From NCBI RefSeq assembly GCF_001509475.1, contig NZ_LLZG01000373.1, positions 1 through 51,440 on the forward strand: a stretch of 51,440 nucleotides of DNA. The letters run 5' to 3'. The notes beneath the pieces were generated by a model, which had not been told where the DNA came from, made no database searches, and worked only from the letters and a program-made list of their open reading frames with translations. Positions 16,734 to 23,934 of this stretch are shown here, piece after piece; the stretch's first letter is position 1, and every line of letters starts with the position of its first letter. This stretch comes from Streptomyces regalis (GTDB taxonomy: Bacteria > Actinomycetota > Actinomycetes > Streptomycetales > Streptomycetaceae). A program made the translations under genes and the position numbers.

Positions 16734-17831
16734 TCACGCCCGATGAATCCGGTCGACCAGGATGTCGATCACCAACGGCGTCCGAGGCCCGTACCCCAGC
16801 AGCACGCCGTCCTCCATGTCCACGACCCGCCGGTTCATCCCCGCCGGCGTCTGACCGATCCCGGGAATGTCGACCAGCCCGTCGATGCCGCCGACCGACT
16901 CCAGCCCCTTGGTCATCATCAGGATCACGTCCGGCTGCGCCCGCACCAGGGCCTCGCTGGTGATCGGCGTGAACGGCTTGTCCAGCCCGGCCTCCTTGCC
17001 CGCGTCCACCGCCCCGGCGGCCTCGATCAGCGAGTCGGCACCCGAACCCTTGCCGCCGATCAGATAGACGGCCGCGCTGCCGCGCATGTACAGGAAGGCG
17101 ACCTTGGGCTTGCTGCCCTCGGGCACGGCGGCGCGGGCCGCGGTGAGTTCGTCGCTCATCCGCCGGTTGAGGGCCTTGCCCGCGTCGGGGACGCCGAGCG
17201 CCTCGGCGATACGGGTGGTGCGCGTGGTGACGTCGGCGAGTTCGCTGGCCGGCTCCAGCACGACGACGGGGACACCGGCGTCGCGAATCTGGTCGAGGGC
17301 CTCGCCGGGGCCGGTGTCGGTGTCGGCCAGCACGACCGTCGGCCGCAGCGAGAGCACGCTCTCCGCGCTCACGTCGTGCGCCTTGGTGACCTGCGGGAGC
17401 TTCTTCGCCTCCGCGAAGGTGGCGGTGATGTCGCGGCCGACGACACGGTCCCCGAGGCCCAGCGTGAACACGATCTCCGCGACACCCCCGTTGAGCGGCA
17501 GGATGCGCGAGGCATCCTTCACCGTCACCTCGCGCCCGTCGGAGGAGTCGACGGTGACCGGCAACTTCGGGGCCGGCGACTCGCCTTCGAGGGGGACGAG
17601 GGTGTTCTTCGCGAGCTGTTTCTCGGCAGCGGCGGCACGTTCGCCCGCGGAGGCGGGCGACGCGTCCGGCGCCGAGGAGCCGCCGCCCCCGCCGCCGCAG
17701 GCACCCGTCAGCAGCGCGAGCGCCAGAGCGAGGGGCGCGAGGACCCGGCGGCGCCGGGGCCCGGGGTGGGCCGTTCCGGACAACCGGTGGGGTCTTCCGG
17801 CCCACAGGTGGGGTCTTCCGGTCATTCGCAT
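16734..17831 (-). CDS. hmuT: HmuT-type haem-binding lipoprotein
   Basis: 365-residue periplasmic-binding-type lipoprotein that takes haem at the cell surface for an ABC importer. A basic N-terminus, hydrophobic APLALALALLTGAC and lipobox Cys45 mark type II signal export. The class III binding protein fold follows; the candidate axial ligands are His152 in TKAHDVSAE and Tyr248 or Tyr256 in the LYMRGSAAVYLIGG segment, matching the His/Tyr pair of HmuT/ChuT proteins. The ATG at 17831 has GGAGG seven bases upstream; a longer frame from 17873 would start only five bases from the iron box and is rejected. No hmuU/hmuV follows, so the permease and ATPase must be elsewhere. Confidence 0.85.
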   Translation of the reverse strand: MRMTGRPHLWAGRPHRLSGTAHPGPRRRRVLAPLALALALLTGACGGGGGGSSAPDASPASAGERAAAAEKQLAKNTLVPLEGESPAPKLPVTVDSSDGREVTVKDASRILPLNGGVAEIVFTLGLGDRVVGRDITATFAEAKKLPQVTKAHDVSAESVLSLRPTVVLADTDTGPGEALDQIRDAGVPVVVLEPASELADVTTRTTRIAEALGVPDAGKALNRRMSDELTAARAAVPEGSKPKVAFLYMRGSAAVYLIGGKGSGADSLIEAAGAVDAGKEAGLDKPFTPITSEALVRAQPDVILMMTKGLESVGGIDGLVDIPGIGQTPAGMNRRVVDMEDGVLLGYGPRTPLVIDILVDRIHRA

Positions 17832-17877
17832 CGCTCGGCCCTCCGGTCTCTCGTATCGCACCCAGTTGATCAATAGC

Positions 17878-17896
17878 TTAGGTTAGGTTTACCTTA
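17878..17896. promoter_or_regulatory. DtxR/DmdR1-type iron box between hmuT and the surface-protein operon
   Basis: TTAGGTTAGGTTTACCTTA matches the actinobacterial DtxR-family consensus TTAGGTTAGGCTAACCTAA at 16 of 19 positions. It lies 47 bases before the chosen hmuT start and 24 bases before the GTG of the next gene, so it can repress both divergent promoters when iron is sufficient. TTGATC at 17866-17871 is a possible -35 for the rightward gene. Confidence 0.85.
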
Positions 17897-17919
17897 TTAA
17901 CTCCTGGTGGGGGTGCGAC

Positions 17920-18714
17920 GTGAAATCGCCATGTGGCCTGCGTGGCAGGCGAGTTGCCCGTACGACCGTGATGGCGGCCTCGGCCGCCGCCGTCCTCCTG
18001 GTGCTTCCGGCCGCCACCCCGGCAGCCGCGGCGGGCGCCTCCGCGACGGGCCCGGAGGGCCAGAAACTCGCGGTCTCCAAGTCCTCCGGCCTCAACCGGG
18101 CGGGCGAGACCGTGACCGTGTCCGGCACCGGCTACAACACCGAGAAGGGCATCTACGTCGCCTTCTGCGTGGACAACGGCGCCGGAAAGACCCCCACACC
18201 CTGCGTGGGCGGAGTGGACATGTCCGGCGAGTCCGGGGCGTCCGCGTGGATCTCCTCCGACCCGCCCTCGTACGGCGAGGGGTTGGCGAAGCCGTACACA
18301 GGCAGCGGCCACAAGGGCTCGTTCAGCGTGCAGCTCAAGGTGCGCGCCAAGGACTCGAACACCGACTGCACCGAGTCCGGCGTGAAATGCGCCGTCATCA
18401 CCCGCAACGACCACACCCGGGGCGGCGACCAGAGCCAGACCGTACGGATCCCGGTGACCTTCGGCGGCAACGGCGGGAGCACGGCGAGCGGTGATGGCGC
18501 CACGGCGACTCCGACCCCTACGGCCGGCGCGGGGACGACCGGCGGTGGTGACACGGGCGCTTCGAGCGACGGCGACGACAAGACCTCCGACGGCCCGCTC
18601 GCCCGTACCGGTTCCGTGGCCCTGACGGCCGGCGCGACCGCGGCGGCCCTGGTCGCAGCCGGCGCCGGAACCTGGCTCTGGGCACGCAGGCGCCGCACGT
18701 CGAGCGCCGGCTGA
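17920..18714 (+). CDS. Sortase-anchored surface protein with a neocarzinostatin-like domain
   Basis: 264 residues. An N-terminal signal peptide ends around the PAAAAG segment; one disulphide-type domain follows (about residues 43-170) with Cys83, Cys95, Cys150 and Cys157. The SSGLNRAGETVTVSGTGY opening, paired cysteines and final beta strands resemble the neocarzinostatin apoprotein fold. A Thr/Gly/Asp-rich stalk leads to LARTG at 227-231, a hydrophobic helix and an RRRR tail: a LAXTG signal for class E sortase, so the protein is probably covalently linked to peptidoglycan. GTG start at 17920, 24 bases from the iron box. Gene order suggests capture of haem or an iron complex; ligand binding is inference. 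Confidence 0.75.
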   Translation: MKSPCGLRGRRVARTTVMAASAAAVLLVLPAATPAAAAGASATGPEGQKLAVSKSSGLNRAGETVTVSGTGYNTEKGIYVAFCVDNGAGKTPTPCVGGVDMSGESGASAWISSDPPSYGEGLAKPYTGSGHKGSFSVQLKVRAKDSNTDCTESGVKCAVITRNDHTRGGDQSQTVRIPVTFGGNGGSTASGDGATATPTPTAGAGTTGGGDTGASSDGDDKTSDGPLARTGSVALTAGATAAALVAAGAGTWLWARRRRTSSAG

Positions 18715-18757
18715 CGCGCACTCGGCTCAACTTCACATTCGGCAGGGAGACTTGAAG

Positions 18758-19780
18758 ATGGCGAAAAGACCCGGCGCCGCCGCCGTGACAGGCGGCGCCC
18801 TGCTCGCGCTGCTGTACCCGGGCGCGGGGTCGGCGGCCGCACAGGCGGCCCAGGACTCGCAGGCGTCCCCGCGCCCGGTGTCCGGCGGATACGCGAGCTG
18901 GACGACGACCGGCTCGGAGCCGACCGACCACGGCATGTCGATCGACGTCACCGAGCCCGCCGTACGGGGATCCACGGACCGCACCTGGCTCCCGGCCACG
19001 GGCGGCAGCGCGGACCCCGAAACCGGCGCCGTGGACGTCGAGTTGGGCGGCGCGGCCCGCTTCGTTCCGTCCGCCGACCCGGTACAGCCGTTGACGCTGA
19101 GCGCTCTGCGGCTGCGCCTGGGCGACGGTGACGGTAACGGTAACGGCGGTGCGCTCTACGCCCGTACGGTCGCCGACGGCCAAGCACGCGAGGTGACATT
19201 GGCGGATGTCGCCGCGAGCGGCGCCGGTCCTGCCGTACGGGCAGGAGGGGTGACGTGGACCGGCCTGCGGGCGTCGCTCACGGACGAGGGCGCGCGGCTG
19301 CTGGCGGAGTGGAGCGGGGAGCCGTTCGCCGAGGGCGACGGGCTGGGCCTGCTCGATGTGACGGTCGGGACCGGGAGCACGACCCCACCCGACCCCACCG
19401 GATCGCAACCGCCCGCCGAGGCGCCGACACCGTTGCCGGCCACCACCGCCCCGCAGGAGCCGAAACAGTCGGCCCCCGCCGCAGCCGTGGCGGTCGAGGA
19501 GCTGACAGCGGGCGGCGAACAGACCGTCACCGGCACGGGGTTCGAGCCCGGCGAGGTCGTCCTCGTCGCGATCGACGGGGACACCCGGTACCAGGCGGTG
19601 GCCGACGAGGCGGGGCGGGTCTCCCGGACGTTCCCGGTGTACGCGACGGCCACCGAGGGCGCGCACACCGTCGAGCTCTCGGCGGTGACCGGGGAACGCA
19701 GGGCCGTCGTGGACTTCGGCGTGAGGCATGCCCAACTCCCTTACGACTTAAGAGCATTGGGACTCTTTGCCGTCCGTTGA
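18758..19780 (+). CDS. Secreted HtaA-like protein, probable haem uptake component
   Basis: 340 residues. A signal peptide ends near AGSAAAQA. Residues ~45-215 resemble the HtaA domain of corynebacterial haem-uptake proteins: the beta-rich ARFVPSADPVQPLTLSALRL region corresponds to the conserved central strands, and LTDEGARLLAEW to the LTxxGA helix near the domain end. A Pro/Thr linker then precedes a small Ig-like module (EQTVTGTGFEPGEVVLVA). The His normally found in the V-x-F-x-G-H strand is absent, so haem ligation may differ. ATG at 18758 with AGGGAG eight bases upstream; a TTG at 18752 is rejected. It follows the anchored protein by 43 bases. No sortase signal or membrane helix closes it. 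Confidence 0.65.
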   Translation: MAKRPGAAAVTGGALLALLYPGAGSAAAQAAQDSQASPRPVSGGYASWTTTGSEPTDHGMSIDVTEPAVRGSTDRTWLPATGGSADPETGAVDVELGGAARFVPSADPVQPLTLSALRLRLGDGDGNGNGGALYARTVADGQAREVTLADVAASGAGPAVRAGGVTWTGLRASLTDEGARLLAEWSGEPFAEGDGLGLLDVTVGTGSTTPPDPTGSQPPAEAPTPLPATTAPQEPKQSAPAAAVAVEELTAGGEQTVTGTGFEPGEVVLVAIDGDTRYQAVADEAGRVSRTFPVYATATEGAHTVELSAVTGERRAVVDFGVRHAQLPYDLRALGLFAVR

Positions 19781-19819
19781 CAAACAAACGGAACTAGTAC
19801 TTAGGTTTGCCTTACCTAA
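19777..19819 (+). promoter_or_regulatory. Iron-box-overlapped promoter for the second half of the haem locus
   Basis: TTGACA at 19777-19782 is a consensus -35 that overlaps the HtaA-like gene stop. The iron box TTAGGTTTGCCTTACCTAA at 19801-19819 begins 18 bases downstream and covers the -10 and start region. It matches the DtxR-family consensus at 16 of 19 positions. A DmdR1-type repressor bound here would block transcription of the next two genes. Confidence 0.82.
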
Positions 19820-19880
19820 CCGCGATGGGTGTCTCGGTCAACACCGAGGCACCCGCACCGAGAAAGGTGACCAGCTCACC

Positions 19881-20423
19881 ATGAGATCCGTTCCCTCCGC
19901 CCGTCCTGTTGCCGCCCGCGCCACTCTCGCCGTAGCCGCCTCCGCCGCGCTGACCCTGGGCCTGGCCACCTCGGCCTCCGCCGCCACCTCGACCCGCACG
20001 GTCACCGACGGCGGCACGACGTACAACCTGTCGCTGACCTCGCCCGGCACGGCCGCCGCCGCGGGCCAGGTCATCACGGTCTCCGGCTCCGGCTACAACA
20101 CCGGCCAGGGCATCTACGTCAGCCTGTGCGTGGTCGACGGGGCGCAGGGCGCCAACAAGCCCACCCCGTGTCTGGGCGGGCAGGACGAGAACGGCTCCAC
20201 CGGTGCCTCGCACTGGGTCAACAACACCTTCGGCGGCATGTTCGCCAACAGCTCCAAGTTCGGCACGGGCGGCACCTTCAGCGTGCAGATCTACGTCGAG
20301 GCCACGCTCGACGACGGCAGCGTCTGCGGCCAGGACGTCGAGTGCGCCGTGGTGACACGCGCGGACCACTTCGACAGCGAGGACCGCAAGTACGACGTCC
20401 ACGTCCCGATCACCTTCCAGTGA
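19881..20423 (+). CDS. Secreted single-domain neocarzinostatin-like protein (candidate shed binder)
   Basis: 180 residues: a signal peptide ending near SASAAT, then one domain that fills the rest of the protein. It shares SGSGYNTGQGIYVSLC, PTPC, GGTFSV, VVTRADH and a closing IPITF-type strand with the domains of its neighbours; cysteines lie at 83, 97, 149 and 155. There is no stalk, LAXTG or membrane helix, so it should be freely released, like a haemophore that hands cargo to anchored relatives. The ATG at 19881 follows AAAGGTGA, 61 bases after the second iron box; an extended upstream frame crosses that box and is rejected. The next gene starts 14 bases later. Ligand unknown. Confidence 0.72.
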   Translation: MRSVPSARPVAARATLAVAASAALTLGLATSASAATSTRTVTDGGTTYNLSLTSPGTAAAAGQVITVSGSGYNTGQGIYVSLCVVDGAQGANKPTPCLGGQDENGSTGASHWVNNTFGGMFANSSKFGTGGTFSVQIYVEATLDDGSVCGQDVECAVVTRADHFDSEDRKYDVHVPITFQ

Positions 20424-20437
20424 CCGAAGGGACCCCC

Positions 20438-22993
20438 ATGCAGCACACACGACCGGCGGCGCTCCTGAGCGCCGCCGCGCTCGTGGCCGCCTCCGTGGCC
20501 GCCTTCCTGGCCGTCGGTACGGCCGCGCAGGCCTCCGACACACCGAAGACGGCGCTCGGCAAGGACGGCCAGAAGCTCACAGTCTCCGCCTCCGCGGGCC
20601 TCGACCCTGCCGGCGAGACGCTCCGCATCACCGGCTCCGGCTACGACGCGACCAAGGCCATCTACGTCGCCCTGTGCAAGGACAACGGCGACAACCGCGT
20701 CCCCACCCCGTGCCTCGGCGGCGCCGACCAGAACGGTACCGGCAGCTCCTCCCAGTGGATCGTTCCCGAGGGCGACGAGTACGCGGGCGACCTCGCCGTG
20801 CACTGGGGCCAGGGCGGCACCTTCGACGTCGGGATCGCCGTCAAGGGCAAGGACAGCAGCCTGGACTGCACCAAGGTCACCTGCTCGGTCGTCACCCGCG
20901 TCGACCACCGCAACCCCGGCGACCGCTCCCAGGACGTGCGTATCCCGGTCACCTTCGAGGGCCAGGACCCCGGCGACGGGGACGGCGGCGGCGACGGCGT
21001 GGACGTGCCGCCGGGCACCGTCAGCTACGCGCAGGCCGCCGAGTTCACCACCGCGGGCCGCCCGCTGGACCTGCTGCTGCACCCCGACTCCGGGAAGCTG
21101 TACGTCGGTTCGGACAACATCCCCGACACCGCGGACGTCGCCGAGCAGGGCCTGTACGCCCTCGACCCGAAGGACGGCAAGCTCCTCGGCCACGTCCAGC
21201 AGGCCCCCGGCGCCACCGGCGCGCTCGCGGCCCGCGTGGTCCGCCGGCTCGCCGCCCCGCTGGCCGGCGACGGCGTCGTCTTCCACTATCCGCTGCGGGG
21301 CATAGGCACCGCGAAGGACGGCGACACGGCCGCGCAGGGCGTGTGGCTGACCGGCGGCACGGTCACCGGCGTCGGTCCCGGCACCGACGCGTCCACCACG
21401 CTGGTCGCCCAGGGCGCCGTCCTGTCCGAGGTCGAGACCGCCACCGGAACGGTCGAGAAGACCACCACCCTGGAAGGCGGCGGCATCCTCGGCGTGGACA
21501 CCACGCGCGCCGCCGCCTGGTCGGCGGACCCCGCGGGCGGAAAGCTGTACCGCGTCGACACCGGCTCCCTCACGGTGACCGCCACCGCCGAACTCCCGTC
21601 GGCCTCCGTCTACTTCGTCGAGACGGACCCGACGACGGGCAACGTGTGGGTGGGCAGCTCGTACGACGTCCTCGTCTTCGACAAGGACGGCAAGCAACTG
21701 GCCGAGCTGACCGGCAAGGACCGGGCCACGGCCATGGCCTTCGTCAAGTCCACCGGCGAGGCCTTCGTCCTGCGCGAGGACTGGGGCACCGCCCAGGACG
21801 GCGCGGACAACGTCGGCGCCCTGGAGGTCTACGACAGCGCCACGGCCCGGCAGGCGGCCGAGCCGGTCGCCCTGCCCGGCAGCCGCGCCGGCGCCTACGC
21901 GGGCGTCGCCGTCACCCCGGGCGCCGCGTCCGTCTACGTCACCGACCAGGCCGAGAGCAAGGTCGTCAAGCTCGACCGCCGCGTCTCCCCCAAGGTTGTC
22001 CAGTCCCCCACCGACCAGTCCGTCGCGCCCGGCGACAAGGCCACCTTCGTCGCGGCCGCCGAGGGCTCCCCGGAGCCCACCGTGCGCTGGCAGGTCAGCC
22101 CCGACGGCGGCCAGACCTGGTCCGCGGTCGAGGGCGCGACGCAGAACGCGTACTCCTTCACCGCGAAGACGGCCCAGGACGGCTACCGATACCGTGCCGA
22201 GTTCACCAACTCGACGGGCACGACCCGCACTTCGCCGATCACCCTCACGGTCACCGAACCCGGCGACGGCAACAACGGGGGCAGCGATGACGGGGGCGAC
22301 GACGGCGAGGAGTCCGAGCCGTCCGGCACCAAGACCGTCACCGGCCCGAACGGCCAGAAGCTCACCGTCACCCCGGTCAACAACCTCGCCACCGAGAACC
22401 AGACCCTCAAGGTCACCGGCACCGGCTACCACACGAAGAAGGGCATCTACGTCGCCCTGTGCGTCGACAACGGCGACGGCGAACTGCCCACGCCGTGCAT
22501 CGGCGGCGTCGACATGACCGGCGGCTCGCACTCCTCCGCGTGGATCTCCTCCAACCCGCCGGACTACGGCGAGGACCTGGCGATCCCGTACGGCGAGGGC
22601 GGCACCTTCGAGGTCGAGCTGACCGTCGATGCCAAGGACGAGTACACCGACTGCTTCAAGGCCACGTGCGTCCTGGCCACGCGGGGCGACCACACCCTCT
22701 CCGGCGACCGCTCCCAGGACGTCAAGGTCCCGGTCGGCTTCGTCGGGCAGGATCCGGTGGACACGGACGACGACACCGGCGGCAACAGCAGCTCCGGCAC
22801 AGGCACGGGCTCGACGGGCGGAACCACCGGCGGCACGGACACCGCCTCCACCACGGGTGGATCCGGCGGCACCGGCACCGGGGGCGGCAGCCTCGCCTCC
22901 ACCGGCGTGACCGTGCTTTCCGTCGCCGCACTCGCGGCCGCCCTGCTGGCCACCGGGTGGGTGGCATACCGCAGGGGCCGTACCGTCAACTGA
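20438..22993 (+). CDS. Large LAXTG surface protein: two neocarzinostatin-like domains, propeller and Ig module
   Basis: 851 residues. Order: signal peptide (1-~32); domain 1 (~38-178; Cys80, 92, 144, 149); beta-propeller of YVTN/lactonase type (~195-518; repeats such as LYVGSDN and VWVGSSYDVLVF); Ig-like module (~519-608, ending TSPITLTV); acidic linker; domain 2 (~628-772; Cys675, 687, 739, 744); Ser/Thr/Gly stalk; LASTG at 819-823; membrane helix; RRGR tail. In both domains the second cysteine pair is DC-x4-C, exactly as in neocarzinostatin's DCTTAAC. ATG at 20438 with AAGGGA upstream, 14 bases after the secreted relative, so the two are one iron-box operon. Likely the long-reach receptor of the system; function is inferred from context. 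Confidence 0.75.
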   Translation: MQHTRPAALLSAAALVAASVAAFLAVGTAAQASDTPKTALGKDGQKLTVSASAGLDPAGETLRITGSGYDATKAIYVALCKDNGDNRVPTPCLGGADQNGTGSSSQWIVPEGDEYAGDLAVHWGQGGTFDVGIAVKGKDSSLDCTKVTCSVVTRVDHRNPGDRSQDVRIPVTFEGQDPGDGDGGGDGVDVPPGTVSYAQAAEFTTAGRPLDLLLHPDSGKLYVGSDNIPDTADVAEQGLYALDPKDGKLLGHVQQAPGATGALAARVVRRLAAPLAGDGVVFHYPLRGIGTAKDGDTAAQGVWLTGGTVTGVGPGTDASTTLVAQGAVLSEVETATGTVEKTTTLEGGGILGVDTTRAAAWSADPAGGKLYRVDTGSLTVTATAELPSASVYFVETDPTTGNVWVGSSYDVLVFDKDGKQLAELTGKDRATAMAFVKSTGEAFVLREDWGTAQDGADNVGALEVYDSATARQAAEPVALPGSRAGAYAGVAVTPGAASVYVTDQAESKVVKLDRRVSPKVVQSPTDQSVAPGDKATFVAAAEGSPEPTVRWQVSPDGGQTWSAVEGATQNAYSFTAKTAQDGYRYRAEFTNSTGTTRTSPITLTVTEPGDGNNGGSDDGGDDGEESEPSGTKTVTGPNGQKLTVTPVNNLATENQTLKVTGTGYHTKKGIYVALCVDNGDGELPTPCIGGVDMTGGSHSSAWISSNPPDYGEDLAIPYGEGGTFEVELTVDAKDEYTDCFKATCVLATRGDHTLSGDRSQDVKVPVGFVGQDPVDTDDDTGGNSSSGTGTGSTGGTTGGTDTASTTGGSGGTGTGGGSLASTGVTVLSVAALAAALLATGWVAYRRGRTVN

Positions 22994-23015
22994 TCGGCAA
23001 ATACGGCGAGTTCGT

Positions 23016-23045
23016 CCTCCGGCGCGCGCACGGACGCGCCGGAGG
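23016..23045. terminator. Bidirectional terminator hairpin
   Basis: CCTCCGGCGCG at 23016-23026 pairs perfectly with CGCGCCGGAGG at 23035-23045 across an eight-base loop. It lies between the convergent surface-protein and methyltransferase genes and can serve both. Confidence 0.75.
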
Positions 23046-23055
23046 GCCGGCACCA

Positions 23056-23781
23056 TCAGGCCGTCCGGCCCGCCACCACCCACGTCGACGGCAGCTCGAT
23101 CCGCGTGCCGTCGGGCCCGTACTCGGTGGTGACCAGCGGCAGTTCGCCGCTCGCGAGGACGGTGAGTCCGGCCGCGCGCAGATACTCGGGCACGGCGTCG
23201 TCGGCGACCTCGCCCGGGGCGATGCCGTGCCGGAAGATGGGCGCGAGCTTGGGCGGCGGACCCGCCGGGTTCTGGGCGAGGCCCATGAGGACGGGCTTGG
23301 CGGACTCGGAGAGTTCGACGAGGAAGGCCCGGCCGCGCTCGCCGACCAGCGTGGCGATGCCGTTCACCATGGGCTGCCGGTCGTCGGGCTCGGCCTGGTG
23401 CAGTACGCCCCGCATGTAGATGTTGGCGTCGCCGAGTTCGGCGTGCAGCGTCTCGGCCTCGGTCTTCTCCACGGCGTCGAACAGCCGGTACGCCGCCTGC
23501 CCGGCGGGGTCAGCCTGCCGGGCGTGGTCGAGGGCCGCGGCGGACAGGTCCGCACCGAGGACGCGCCGGAAGCGGTCGGCGAGGAAACGGGTCTGAGTGC
23601 CGTTGCCGCAGCCGAGGTCCACCATCGGCAGGCCGGGATCGGCCAGGTGCGCCTCGAAGAGGGGCAGGTGACGGCCGGCGGTCAGGGCCGGCTCCGCGTC
23701 CCAGAACACCGCCCCCTGTTCGTCGGGGGCTTCACTCCAGAAGCCGTCCCAGGCCTCCCGGTATCGACTGGTCACGCTCAT
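23056..23781 (-). CDS. Class I SAM-dependent methyltransferase
   Basis: 241 residues with the Rossmann SAM motif VDLGCGNGTQT (motif I), an acidic residue at the end of strand 2 (LGADLS) and a hydrophobic strand IYMRGVLHQ (motif IV-like). The N-terminal YREAWDGFWSEAP segment is found in small-molecule methyltransferases. ATG at 23781 has GGGGAG seven bases upstream. It converges on the haem locus, sharing a terminator, and has its own short upstream region; no functional tie to neighbours is apparent. Substrate unknown. Confidence 0.83.
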   Translation of the reverse strand: MSVTSRYREAWDGFWSEAPDEQGAVFWDAEPALTAGRHLPLFEAHLADPGLPMVDLGCGNGTQTRFLADRFRRVLGADLSAAALDHARQADPAGQAAYRLFDAVEKTEAETLHAELGDANIYMRGVLHQAEPDDRQPMVNGIATLVGERGRAFLVELSESAKPVLMGLAQNPAGPPPKLAPIFRHGIAPGEVADDAVPEYLRAAGLTVLASGELPLVTTEYGPDGTRIELPSTWVVAGRTA

Positions 23782-23934
23782 GCCCAACTCCCCAGGGTGC
23801 GACGCCGGCCCGTCGTCGAGTGACGGGCGAGTACGGTTTATCGCGGCCTGGTCACGGCTACAAGCGCGTGGCGCATTCCTTCACTCCGCATTCGAGACCG
23901 GTACGCCGTCGTACGCCCCTCGGAGTACAGATGA

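Noticed and set aside
17770..17825. Duplicated GTGGGGTCTTCCGG near the hmuT start
   Set aside because: A small tandem duplication giving GRPHLWAGRPHR in the basic part of the signal sequence; unlikely to matter.
14382..17876. A 1164-codon open frame on the plus strand
   Set aside because: It runs antisense to the M55 gene, out of frame through the APC permease and antisense to hmuT. It is a by-product of high GC3, with no domain signal.
17920..22993. Enediyne self-resistance or biosynthesis as the role of the neocarzinostatin-like proteins
   Set aside because: No enediyne polyketide synthase or related genes lie nearby; iron boxes, hmuT and an HtaA-like neighbour favour iron/haem uptake.
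20291..23083. A 930-codon open frame on the minus strand
   Set aside because: Entirely antisense to the two secreted surface-protein genes; low-complexity Gly/Arg/Val composition typical of shadows.
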